Positions 35,219 through 44,508 of a DNA stretch of 64,000 nt are shown in pieces. The notes under the pieces are model-generated. The model saw nothing but the letters and a program-made list of their open reading frames with translations, was not told the DNA's origin and did not search any database. Source of the stretch: Paenarthrobacter aurescens (lineage in GTDB: Bacteria; Actinomycetota; Actinomycetes; Actinomycetales; Micrococcaceae); assembly GCF_025421775.1 (NCBI RefSeq), contig NZ_JAOEFX010000010.1, positions 62,001-126,000 on the forward strand, written 5' to 3'. The translations under genes and the position numbers were made by a program. Numbering within the stretch: position 1 is the first letter of the stretch; each line of letters starts with the position of its first letter.

Positions 35219-38076
35219 GCGTTGCCGCCGATCTTCAGTGTGTACAGCGTCTGCGACGTCGCACCTGCAGGTACCTCGAGTTTGAACGGCGGCAATTCAT
35301 CCACCGCGGTGAGCGAGGCCTTGAACTGGGCCTGGCGCAGGAGAAGTCCTGCAACATCGCGGGATCGGATGTTGGCGTAGCCTTCAGCGTTCTGCGTGGC
35401 CAACGCCAGTTGGAAGTCCGCTGTGTCCGCTTTCGCCGCGCTGGTGGCCATGGAGCCAAGCAGGCCCGAGCCGTTGACCGCGCGGTCACCAAGGTCCAGC
35501 ATCACTTTGTTAAGGCTTGAGGCGAGAAGGGCGCTGGCGCCTTCGACGTCGCGGGTGGAGCCGGATGTGCTGGACGCAATGTTCTCCAGCGAGGACTGTG
35601 TGCTCTTGGACAGGGCAGCTGTGAGGTCACCGCTCTGACCCAGGAGTTCGTCGCGCTGTTTGTTGACCGTACCCTCGGCGTCCTTCACAACGTCGTCCGA
35701 GGTGGACTTGAGCCCTGAAATGGACCGGTTGAAGGCTGTTGTCACGGCTTCAGAGCTGGCATCGCCAATGTCGGCAACCTGACGCACTTGTTCGCCCACG
35801 GTTTTGTAGACCTCGGCAGCAGTTTCGGCGGAAACGTCGCGGAGTGATTCCTTGATCTTTTCGCCAAGTCCGGCCTGCTGCTCTTTCAACTTCGCGAGTG
35901 CGGTCGTCACTGTACCGGAGGAGTCAATCGCATCGGCGAGTGCAGCATCCAGCGCCTCAAGTCCCCGCTTGGTGCCATTGACGTTTCCTGTAGCGGCGCC
36001 GTCGAGCGTCTTGACGGCCGTCTTGATCGCTTCGAGCTTGGTGTCGGCGTCGTCGAACGTCGTTTCCAAAGCGGTGAACGCCTGGCCAATTGCCTGGTCG
36101 GCGGCAGTCGTGTTCGTGGCTGCAAGAACCTCGTCCCAGGCAGCTGACTGACCTTCGAGCCGCACGTCCAAAGGCTCCTTGAAGCCAGGCGGCGGATTCA
36201 GCGCAGGTGAGGGATTTCCGTCCTCATCAGTCGGTTCGCACGGCACTGACGTCAAATAGGAACGCAGCCGCTCAACGTCCTTCGCGGACAGCTTGCCCTT
36301 GCCGGGGATGAGGCTGTCATCGGAGAGCTTGCACAGCTCGTCCGCCACCTTCTGGTTCTGCTGCAGCATGGAGCCGTTCAGCCAGGTTCCCTGACCGAGT
36401 TCGCCCTTGGCTGCCTTGGCATTGGTGGCGATTGCGAGCAGTTTCTGCCGGAGGGCGTCAACGCTGGTCTGAGCTGCGGTGGCTGCTTTCCGCGTCGCGG
36501 CTGCAGAGTCGGCGGCGGACTTGATGGCCGTGTCCAGTGCAGCCAGTGCCTTGCTGTAATCCTCGGACGTTCCAGAGCCGTCAAGCATCGCACCGAGGTC
36601 GGTGCGCACTTTTTCAAGTGCGACGGCGGAAGTCGCCTGGTCTTTGATCGCGCCTTCGATGACCTGCGGCTGGAGACCTGAGACGAGCTCGTCGCCCTTT
36701 TGTACCAGGCCCAGAAGCGCTCCGGTAACTGTCACAGCCGAACCATAAAGGGAGCAGGTCATGGAACCCTGCTCAGCGCATTCCGCTGGCGTGGGGTTTT
36801 CCGGTCCCATGGTGGCTTTGAGGGCGCCGGCAACGGTGTCCCGGCAACTTGCGCTGACTTTCGCGTAGGCATCCAGCTGTGAGGACATCGTGAGGACGCT
36901 GGAGTACACGGTGGCCGCCGGCGCCGCCTTGGCAACCTCAGCGGTGCAACCGTCACCGGTGATTGGAGCGACCGGGGGTGTGGCGGAAGTGTCGCCCAGC
37001 ATCGAGTCCACGGCGGAGACCGTCAGCTTCAACTGGGACATGGTGGTGGATTGGGTGGCGGTGGTTGAAGACTCCAAATCAGTGCCGAGAACCTTCAGTT
37101 GCTGCTTCAGGTCCGACATCGTCGCAGCCAGTGCCTGGGAGTTATCGCGCAGTTCACCGGCTGTCTTGGCGCCGAGGGTCTGCGACGTTGCCTGCAGGTT
37201 CCGGCGAACCTCGGTGATGGTTGACCCGGCCTTGGCCAGGACCGTGTTGACGTCCGATACCAGCGAGATCGTCCGGCGCTGCAGCTCCATTTCCGAGCCT
37301 GTCCCGGACGAGAAGGCGCTGGAGAGCACTCCGTTGGCACTGAGGTCCGTGTTAAGGCCAGGCTGAACAGCGACGTCGAATTCGGGAACCTGGAAGTCCT
37401 TCACGTCTGCGGCGAGACGCAGCGTCGTGCTCGCACCGGAACGCGGGGGAGCCAGGACCGTGGCCCATTGGACAACTGTGGCGCCGTCTTCGGTACTGCT
37501 CAGGACCCCGTTGGTACCTGTGACGCCGTCGGCTGAGCCAGGTGTTACGTCGTCCGCCCGGATGCCGGGTAGTTTGGTCGACGCGGCGATTGTCAGCGGG
37601 GCGCCTACCAAAGCGGTGTCGGAGCGGGCCTGGCCGGCGGCGTCGTACTGGATGTTCTGGGGTTTGACGGTGAGGTTCTCAAGCGTCAGGTTGATCTCCA
37701 CCGGACCGGTGTGGCCTTTTAGATCGGCGAGGTCGGAGCCGGACTTTTCCCCGGCGCGGTATTGAAGGCTCACACGAACCGGCAGTTCGCCCACTACTTG
37801 GGCGGCGTCGTAGGTGATGTTCTCGGCCGAGGAATCGCCGGCGGCGGACACCGAGATGGTGGTGCCTTCGATCGTGTGTACCCCGGCGGCCGGGGACAAG
37901 CCCACACGGACGCTCTGCAGGAGCTTTACGGGGTCGGACACCGGCTCCGGCTTGGGAGTCTGGGTGCAAGATGTGGTTGCGATCAATCCCAGTGCAATCA
38001 GGGCGATGCCCAGAGCACGGCCCGGGGGGATGCGACGCCCCGGGTTGTACTGGTTAAAACTAGCCTGCCTGGGCAT
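35215..38076 (-). CDS. large exported coiled-coil-rich protein of the type VII operon
   Basis: The 953-residue product has an N-terminal hydrophobic leader ending IATTSC, a marginal lipobox. Residues about 40-280 are beta-rich; about 280-930 are Ala/Ser/Thr/Asp/Lys-rich with long helical heptad patterns (KLKEQQAGLGEKIKESL, QVRQVADIGDASSEAV). I recognise no family, but a huge exported coiled-coil protein encoded with an EssC-type ATPase recalls EsaA/YueB of Firmicutes; the multiple membrane helices of EsaA are missing, so homology is doubtful. GAGGGGG precedes the ATG at 38076; a start at 38175 is less likely. First gene of the operon. Confidence 0.7.
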   Translation of the reverse strand: MPRQASFNQYNPGRRIPPGRALGIALIALGLIATTSCTQTPKPEPVSDPVKLLQSVRVGLSPAAGVHTIEGTTISVSAAGDSSAENITYDAAQVVGELPVRVSLQYRAGEKSGSDLADLKGHTGPVEINLTLENLTVKPQNIQYDAAGQARSDTALVGAPLTIAASTKLPGIRADDVTPGSADGVTGTNGVLSSTEDGATVVQWATVLAPPRSGASTTLRLAADVKDFQVPEFDVAVQPGLNTDLSANGVLSSAFSSGTGSEMELQRRTISLVSDVNTVLAKAGSTITEVRRNLQATSQTLGAKTAGELRDNSQALAATMSDLKQQLKVLGTDLESSTTATQSTTMSQLKLTVSAVDSMLGDTSATPPVAPITGDGCTAEVAKAAPAATVYSSVLTMSSQLDAYAKVSASCRDTVAGALKATMGPENPTPAECAEQGSMTCSLYGSAVTVTGALLGLVQKGDELVSGLQPQVIEGAIKDQATSAVALEKVRTDLGAMLDGSGTSEDYSKALAALDTAIKSAADSAAATRKAATAAQTSVDALRQKLLAIATNAKAAKGELGQGTWLNGSMLQQNQKVADELCKLSDDSLIPGKGKLSAKDVERLRSYLTSVPCEPTDEDGNPSPALNPPPGFKEPLDVRLEGQSAAWDEVLAATNTTAADQAIGQAFTALETTFDDADTKLEAIKTAVKTLDGAATGNVNGTKRGLEALDAALADAIDSSGTVTTALAKLKEQQAGLGEKIKESLRDVSAETAAEVYKTVGEQVRQVADIGDASSEAVTTAFNRSISGLKSTSDDVVKDAEGTVNKQRDELLGQSGDLTAALSKSTQSSLENIASSTSGSTRDVEGASALLASSLNKVMLDLGDRAVNGSGLLGSMATSAAKADTADFQLALATQNAEGYANIRSRDVAGLLLRQAQFKASLTAVDELPPFKLEVPAGATSQTLYTLKIGGNA

Positions 38077-38311
38077 GGATCGTCCCCCTCTTTCCGTTCG
38101 CGGTGCCTTGAGTATCATAAGGGGTTGCGCTCCCGAATGGAGTAATCCTGTTGCGGGGGTATCACCGCAGGTCACAGTCGTGTCCTGTCTAATGGTATTT
38201 GTTTATCTGTTTGTTGGATTTATTGGGTGGTGTTGGTAGTTTAGGCATCGTCTGGTCGCCTGGGTTTGTTGGCTTGGGTGTTGCGATTGTTCTTATTGGG
38301 AGGAAAGTTCT

Positions 38312-38593
38312 ATGTCGCGTGTGTTGTCTACTGAGCAGGCCAAGGCTGCTATTGGTCAGGTGCAGTCGATTATTACTGGTGGTTTTACTGATCAGATTTC
38401 GGCGTTGGATGCGCAGGGTCGTGTGTTGTCGGATCCGAATGTGTGGGATGGTCCGTTGGCTGCTGAGTTCCGTGGTTCGACGTGGCCGGAGACGAAGGCC
38501 GCTTTGGATAAGGCCAAGGAAGAGCTGGAGCAGTTGCGGGGTCAGTTGCAGAAGATTTCGCAGGATATTTTCTCTGCTGGTGGCGGGGCCTGA
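38312..38593 (+). CDS. WXG100-family (ESAT-6-like) protein
   Basis: A 93-residue helical-hairpin protein with the central turn VWDGPLAAEF (W-x-G near residue 46), no signal peptide, and two amphipathic helices. This is the size and layout of type VII secretion substrates or their partners. A strong GGGAGGAAAG box precedes the ATG. The gene is divergent from the ATPase operon and upstream of the Rhs gene, so it probably escorts or co-exports with the Rhs protein. Codons are unusually rich in G/T-ending triplets compared with neighbours. Confidence 0.88.
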   Translation: MSRVLSTEQAKAAIGQVQSIITGGFTDQISALDAQGRVLSDPNVWDGPLAAEFRGSTWPETKAALDKAKEELEQLRGQLQKISQDIFSAGGGA

Positions 38594-38781
38594 TTCTTTT
38601 TTGGTGTGAGTGTGGGGGCCGGGTGATCGTGCCGCGTTGATGCGTGGTGTGGTTGCCCGGCCGTTGCGCTGTGTTGTTGTTGCACCGGCTCTTGTGGTTG
38701 TGGTGCTGGTGGTCTTGTGGTGCCGGGTTTGTGTGGGTTGTTGGTTTTGTTCGCGTTCTTGTGCTGTGGGGGGCTGTGGTT

Positions 38782-41700
38782 GTGACCGAGTTCGTTGAGA
38801 TGCCGTTGTTGCCGGATTCCGGTGTTGGTCATGGTGGTCGGTTTGTGTATGGGGTTGCCGAGTCGGTGAAGGGTGCTTTTGAGTCCGCAGCGTCGCGGGT
38901 CCAGGAGCATTCGGGGTCGCGGGCCCCGTTGGTGTCCGGGGCGGGGGAGGATTTCCGGGGGCATTTCTCGGAGGTGTTCGCGGCGAACGCGGCCACGGCG
39001 GCTCAGGACGCGGCGGGTTTGGCATCGGCGCTGCGCACGGTGGCCGGGTATATAGGGACCATGATTTCCGAGGCGCGGGACGAGGATGACCGGCGCCGGC
39101 GGAACAACGAGTGGGTGCGGCGGCATAACAACCGCAACTGGCTCGAGCAGTTTGGTGACAACCTTTGGGGTGAGGAGGCCCGGCCGAATATGGAGCCGGG
39201 CAGTGCGCCGTCGTTCCCTTCCGAAGCCCCGAGTTCGGGGTCGCGGGAGAGCCCGGGCCCAGGTGGCGGGTTTGGGGGCGGGGTCTCCTCGGCCCGTCCG
39301 GAGTCGTTGCGGAGTTTCGCGGCGGGTTCGCGTGGCCTGGATGAGGGTGTTGCGTCGGTGCCGGGGTCCTTGGAGTCGGAGTTGTCTTCGTTCGCGGACC
39401 GGTGCGGGTGGGGCCGGATCGACGCTGCTGGTGTGGTGACCGCGTTCCGGGAGTATTTGCGGTTGAACGAGGCTGATGCGGGGTGGGCGGTGGTGGTCGC
39501 GGACGCGTTCGCTGCCGCCGGGAGCGAGGGCGCGGTCTCGACCCTCTCGGACGCGGCGGTGAACGAGGCACTGGCCGCGGCGGGGGTTTCGGCGAACCGG
39601 ACGGGCCTGGTCATTGACCCGCCCACCGCGGCCGGGGCGATGCCCTCGTCCGGGTACGCGAACGATCCGGTGAACACGGCCACGGGGAATTTCATTGAAC
39701 CCGAAACCGATCTCGGGTTCGCCGGGGCGGCCGCGGACCTGGCGGTCACAAGGATGTATAACTCCCTCGGCTCGGGCCTGGACACTGTTGGGGTGTTTGG
39801 TCCGGGCTGGGCCTCGGTGTTGGATCAGCACCTGGTCCTGACCGATGAGGGCTGCCGTTGGGTGATGGCCGACGGCCGGGCGTTGGACTTCCCCCGCGAA
39901 GGGGCCGGCTGGGCCCGCGCCGTCGGGGAGAACTACTGGCTCACCCGCCACCCGGCCACGGAACCGTTCCTGGCGGAGCTGACCTCCGTACCCGAAGGCG
40001 TCACTGAGGTGTTGGTCGTGGCCGATAACCAGGGCGGCTGGTGGGCTTACAGCACTGCCGGGGTGTGGCTCGGGACCGGGGCCGGGCCCGGCCGGACCAT
40101 CTCCGCCCACCGCAGTGAAGCGGTCGATGGTGGTGGGTTGGGGGCGGTTGACCGGTTGGTGCATGTGCGTGGCCGGTTCGTGGAGATCGACTACGTCGAT
40201 GGTGTGGTTGGTGTGGTTCGTTCATCGGATGGGCGCCGGGTTCAGTACGGGTACGACGCCGAGGGCCGGCTTACCAGTGTGGGCACGGAGACTGGTACGA
40301 GGGTGTATCGGTGGAACGAGGCCGGTCTGATCGGTTCGGTGGTTTCTGCTGCGGGTGTGGTGGAGGCCGAAAACACGTATGACGAGGCCGGCCGGGTGGT
40401 TTTGCAGGTCACGCAGCATGGGCGGCGGACGAGGTTCGCGTATTTACCGGGCCGGGTCACGGTGGTCTCCGATGAGGGCGGGTCCCGGTCGAACTCCTGG
40501 GTCGCCGATTCCAAGGGTCGCCTGGTGGGGGTGTTGGACGCGGAGGACCGGCGCCAGTCCATGGCTTATGACGCGCACTCGAATCTGGTGTCTTTGACCG
40601 AGCGTGACGGCGCGGTCACAGTGCATGGCTATGACGCCCGCGGCCGGAAGATCCGCACCGTGACCCCGGAAGGCGCAGACCTGACGTATGGGTGGGACGA
40701 GCAGGACCGCATCACCACCCTGGTCACCGCGTCCGGTGCGACCGTGACGTATGAGTACGCCGATGAGCTGTCCCGGGACCCTTCCGTGGTGGTGGACCCG
40801 TTGGGTGGCCGGACCGAGCTGGTATGGCGGGACGGGCTCCTGACCCAGGTCACGGACCCGGTCGGGGTCACTATCGGTTTTGAGTACGACGAGTTCGGGG
40901 ACCTGACCGGAACGTCCAACGCCGCAGGTGACACCGCGAGGATTGTGCGGGACCGGGCGGGCCGTCCGGTCACGGCGTTGAGCCCGTCGGGGGCTGAGAC
41001 CCGGTTCAGTTACGACGCTGCCGGGGTGCTGACACGTCGGGTGGACCCGGATGGGGCGGTGTGGGCTTTTGAGCACGACACCGCAGGCCGGACCACCGCA
41101 ATCATCTCCCCGGATGGGGGAAGGACGGTGTTCGAGTACGCCCCCAACGGTGAACTGGCCCGCACCACCGACCCGCTCGGCCGCAGTATCGAACGGGTTG
41201 TTGACGAGCTCGGGAACCTCACCGCCGCGGTGCTGCCCGACGGGGCGAAGTGGGGCTTCACCCACGACAACCTCTCCCGGCTCATCGCAGTGACGGACCC
41301 GGCCGGGCATGACTGGGTGCGGGAGTACGACACGGTCGGTGCCCTGACTGCCGTGGTGGACCCGACCGGTGTCCGCACCGGAGCGGTCACCGATCGGGCG
41401 GCCGGGACGGCGTCCCTGACGGACGCCTTCGCGTCCTCCACGTATAGTTTTGATGAGTACGGCCGGCCCACGAAAATCGAGTCCGTCGACGGGTCCGCGG
41501 AACTCATCACGTATGACGGTGCGGGGAACCCGGTCGAGTTGATCGATGGTGAGGGCGGGTTGACGGTCCTGGGCCGCGACGCCGCGGGAAAGATCACCTC
41601 GATCACCTCACCCACGGGGGCGGTGACCCGGTTCGAATACGACCACTGCGGCCGCCCGTGGAAGAGCATTGACCCGGTCGGGGCGGTCACGGAACTGTCC

Positions 41701-44508
41701 TACGACCCGGACCAGCGCCTCACCTCCAGGAGACTGCCGGGCGGGGAGGTCGAAACGTTCGCTTACGACGCGTGTGGCCGGTTGACCGCGAGGCATACCC
41801 CGGGGGAGGGCACGGCCCGGTACGGGTACGACAAGGTTGGGCGGCTGAGTTTTGCCCAGGATTCCTGGTACGGGACCCGCCGCTTTGAATACAACCTCGC
41901 AGGGGAACTGACCGGGACCATCAACGGGGTGGGTGGCAGGACCCGGTTCGAGTACGACACCCGCGGCCGGCTCACCCGCATCACCGACCCCACCGGTGGG
42001 GTCACCACCCGCACGTATACGGCCACGGACCAAGTCGCTAGTGTCACGGACCCGCTCGGGAGGGTCACCACGGCGACCTACGACCCGGCAGGCCGGCAAC
42101 TCTCCCAGACGGACCCGGACGGACACACCACCACCTGGGCCTACGACGCCGCGGGCCGGGAAGCGTCCACCTCGGTGGACGGTGCCCTGATCGCCGCCAT
42201 TGAACGTGACCTGGCCGGCAGGCGGGTGGTCATCACCGACCATACGGGTGGGGCGGGGTATGCGGTGGAGCACGAACTGTGCTTTGACCGACGCGGACTC
42301 CTCACCCGCCGCTCCAACGGGAACGGGACCGGGAGTCAGGTGTTGGGGTGGGAGTATGACGCCGACGGGAACCGGACCGGCTTCACCGACCCCACCGGGA
42401 CCACCACCCGCTACACCCGCGACGCCGCGGGCCGGGTCGTGAAGGTGTCGAACCCGTTGCTCGGGGATGCGGCATTCACCCAAGACGCCTCCGGGCGGAT
42501 CACCACCGCCACAGCAGGGGACCTGGTGCAGGAGTGGGTGTATCGGGGAGGGAGCCTGGTCGAGCACACCCGCACCACCACCGACAACGGCACCAACCCT
42601 CCGGGTGCTGCTGATGTGACGTTGATCGGTCGTGAGGACGGCGGGCGGATTACCGGCTTGTCCAGGGGCGGGGTCGTGACCAGGTACGGGTACGACACTG
42701 CCGGGCAAATGGTCTCCGCCGCCGCCACCACCACTGTGACTGGCTCGGAGGCGTCGGGTTCGGTGGTGGGGTGGGAGTACGACGCCGGTGGGCGGCTGCT
42801 CCGCGAAACCACCCCCACCGGGGCCCGCACCTTTGAGTACGACGCCGCAGGGCAGCTCCTAACTGTCACGGACCCTGACGGGTCCCGGACTGAGTACGTG
42901 TATGACGGGTTGGGTCGGCGGGTGCGGGTGATCAACCCGGGCGGGTCCTGGACCGAATACGCCTGGGGCCCCACCGGCTACCTCACCGGCGTCATCGGGC
43001 GGGACCGGGACGGGGGAGAGGTGTCCAGGCATCGGCTCCACGTCGACGCGCTCGGTGAACTCGCCACCGTGGACGGCACACAGTTGTGGTGGGACACCGC
43101 AGCGCCGGTCCCGACCCTCGCCGGTGCCAACACCACCCAGGTGTTGTCCCTGCCCGGCGGGGTCACCGGCATCGGCGACGCCTGGACCGCGCCCGGGTGG
43201 CGTGCCGCCCGACCGACTGACCAGCACGATCCCTGGGCCGTCCTCGGCACCCCCACCACCCCAAACCCCACCCCCGGCAGCCCTGGAGTTGCTAATGCTG
43301 GTGGTCTGGGTTGTGTGTTGCCCGCCGGGATAGGCCTGACTGCAGGTGGCGGGATCGACATCGCCGGACTCGAATGGCTCGGCAAACGCGCTTACGACCC
43401 GGCCACCCGGGGATTCCTCTCCACCGACCCCCTCGCCCCGGTCCTGGGCGCGGGCTGGGACGGGAACCCCTACGCCTACGCCGGAAACAACCCCCTCAAC
43501 ACCACCGACCCCACCGGCCTGCGGCCCCTGACCGACGAGGACCTGAAAGCCTACGACGGCTCCTCCCGCGGCGCCCTCGCCGCCACCGGAGACTGGCTCG
43601 GAGACAACTGGGAGTATTTGGCTGGTGGTGCGATGGTGATCGCTGGTGGTGTGTTGATGGCTACCGGTGTTGGTGGGCCGGTTGGTTTGGCCTTGATCGG
43701 TGCGGGTGCTGACACGATCATCCAGAAAGCAACCACCGGTTCGGTCAATTGGGGGCAGGTGGCTTTGACGGGTGCCGTTGGCGTGGTTGCAGGGCCGTTG
43801 GCTGGGAAGGTCAGCAGCGTTGTGACGGCAGGGCTCGGTCGGGCTGGTACGGCGGTGAGTACGCAGTTGCTTCCTGCGATGGGCCGTGCGGGCTCCGTGG
43901 TTGCGTCGGGTGCGGCCAGGGCAGGATCTGCTGTGTCGGCTGTGGGTTCGCGTGTTGGGACTGCGGTCACTGCGGGAGTGTCCCGTGTCAGTGCCGGTGC
44001 GGGGAGTTACTTGTCGCAGTTGTCGGCCCAGCAGATGGGCCGGGCGGCACTGACGAATGGGATATCGGGGGGACTAGGCAACACAGGCATGTACCTTGTA
44101 CAGCGATCACCGAACGAGTGGAAACCCGAGGGCGTCCTCGGAGCTGCAGGTGGCGGTATCGTCAGCGGAGCCATTGGCTCCCAAGCGGGCTATTTAGCCC
44201 AACCGCTGACAGGTCGGTTCTCGTCATTCGTTCAATACGGTGTCGGCGCGGGAGGATCACTCGCTGGCGGCTCCGTTGATCATGCGATTCGTGGTGAGGG
44301 CTACGGAGCCGCGGAGATGGTCTATGACGGACTGGGAGGGGGGGTGCTTACACGCTTCCCAGGGGCCGCGGAACTGAGTCCCAATCCAGGCTGGATGACT
44401 CACAGCATGGCAGCCTACGGCGGAGCGCATGCCGGGGCTATCGTTGAAAGCGTGAAATTTGTGGGCAATGAAGTTGTAAAGCAAGGAACAGGGGCGCCAC
44501 TGTGGTAG
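38782..44508 (+). CDS. Rhs/YD-repeat polymorphic toxin with WXG-like N-terminus
   Basis: About 1,908 residues. Residues 8-100 form a helical WXG/ESAT-6-like module (VAESVKGAFESAASRVQEH ... GLASALRTVAGYIGTM), replacing the PAAR or signal peptide of other Rhs proteins and pointing to type VII export. A Gly/Pro linker, a helical segment and a DUF6531-like domain (NDPVNTATGNFIEPETDL) follow, then about thirty YD repeats from roughly 470 to 1450. The Rhs core ends with YDPATRGFLSTDPLAP and GNNPLNTTDPTGL near 1530-1585. The last 320 residues are a Gly/Ala-rich, hydrophobic tip without a recognisable nuclease motif; a membrane-acting toxin is possible. The GTG at 38782 is a best guess; ATG 38800 is an alternative. 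Confidence 0.88.
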   Translation: MTEFVEMPLLPDSGVGHGGRFVYGVAESVKGAFESAASRVQEHSGSRAPLVSGAGEDFRGHFSEVFAANAATAAQDAAGLASALRTVAGYIGTMISEARDEDDRRRRNNEWVRRHNNRNWLEQFGDNLWGEEARPNMEPGSAPSFPSEAPSSGSRESPGPGGGFGGGVSSARPESLRSFAAGSRGLDEGVASVPGSLESELSSFADRCGWGRIDAAGVVTAFREYLRLNEADAGWAVVVADAFAAAGSEGAVSTLSDAAVNEALAAAGVSANRTGLVIDPPTAAGAMPSSGYANDPVNTATGNFIEPETDLGFAGAAADLAVTRMYNSLGSGLDTVGVFGPGWASVLDQHLVLTDEGCRWVMADGRALDFPREGAGWARAVGENYWLTRHPATEPFLAELTSVPEGVTEVLVVADNQGGWWAYSTAGVWLGTGAGPGRTISAHRSEAVDGGGLGAVDRLVHVRGRFVEIDYVDGVVGVVRSSDGRRVQYGYDAEGRLTSVGTETGTRVYRWNEAGLIGSVVSAAGVVEAENTYDEAGRVVLQVTQHGRRTRFAYLPGRVTVVSDEGGSRSNSWVADSKGRLVGVLDAEDRRQSMAYDAHSNLVSLTERDGAVTVHGYDARGRKIRTVTPEGADLTYGWDEQDRITTLVTASGATVTYEYADELSRDPSVVVDPLGGRTELVWRDGLLTQVTDPVGVTIGFEYDEFGDLTGTSNAAGDTARIVRDRAGRPVTALSPSGAETRFSYDAAGVLTRRVDPDGAVWAFEHDTAGRTTAIISPDGGRTVFEYAPNGELARTTDPLGRSIERVVDELGNLTAAVLPDGAKWGFTHDNLSRLIAVTDPAGHDWVREYDTVGALTAVVDPTGVRTGAVTDRAAGTASLTDAFASSTYSFDEYGRPTKIESVDGSAELITYDGAGNPVELIDGEGGLTVLGRDAAGKITSITSPTGAVTRFEYDHCGRPWKSIDPVGAVTELSYDPDQRLTSRRLPGGEVETFAYDACGRLTARHTPGEGTARYGYDKVGRLSFAQDSWYGTRRFEYNLAGELTGTINGVGGRTRFEYDTRGRLTRITDPTGGVTTRTYTATDQVASVTDPLGRVTTATYDPAGRQLSQTDPDGHTTTWAYDAAGREASTSVDGALIAAIERDLAGRRVVITDHTGGAGYAVEHELCFDRRGLLTRRSNGNGTGSQVLGWEYDADGNRTGFTDPTGTTTRYTRDAAGRVVKVSNPLLGDAAFTQDASGRITTATAGDLVQEWVYRGGSLVEHTRTTTDNGTNPPGAADVTLIGREDGGRITGLSRGGVVTRYGYDTAGQMVSAAATTTVTGSEASGSVVGWEYDAGGRLLRETTPTGARTFEYDAAGQLLTVTDPDGSRTEYVYDGLGRRVRVINPGGSWTEYAWGPTGYLTGVIGRDRDGGEVSRHRLHVDALGELATVDGTQLWWDTAAPVPTLAGANTTQVLSLPGGVTGIGDAWTAPGWRAARPTDQHDPWAVLGTPTTPNPTPGSPGVANAGGLGCVLPAGIGLTAGGGIDIAGLEWLGKRAYDPATRGFLSTDPLAPVLGAGWDGNPYAYAGNNPLNTTDPTGLRPLTDEDLKAYDGSSRGALAATGDWLGDNWEYLAGGAMVIAGGVLMATGVGGPVGLALIGAGADTIIQKATTGSVNWGQVALTGAVGVVAGPLAGKVSSVVTAGLGRAGTAVSTQLLPAMGRAGSVVASGAARAGSAVSAVGSRVGTAVTAGVSRVSAGAGSYLSQLSAQQMGRAALTNGISGGLGNTGMYLVQRSPNEWKPEGVLGAAGGGIVSGAIGSQAGYLAQPLTGRFSSFVQYGVGAGGSLAGGSVDHAIRGEGYGAAEMVYDGLGGGVLTRFPGAAELSPNPGWMTHSMAAYGGAHAGAIVESVKFVGNEVVKQGTGAPLW
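43399..43620 (+). repeat. Rhs core-end repeat, copy 1
   Basis: This segment, encoding the Rhs core end and the conserved linker DLKAYDGSSRGA(L/F)AA, is repeated with high nucleotide identity at 45233-45450 in the orphan cassette. It is the homology that would let a new C-terminal tip recombine onto the main gene. Confidence 0.9.

Noticed and set aside
38189..40164. Two long minus-strand frames opposite WXG100 and the Rhs start
   Set aside because: Extreme Pro/Arg/Thr content and no domain; antisense to genes with diagnostic motifs.
38782..44508. Insertion sequence or integrase as the driver of the Rhs rearrangements
   Set aside because: No transposase, integrase or terminal inverted repeats were found in 38-49 kb; homologous recombination between core-end repeats explains the structure.
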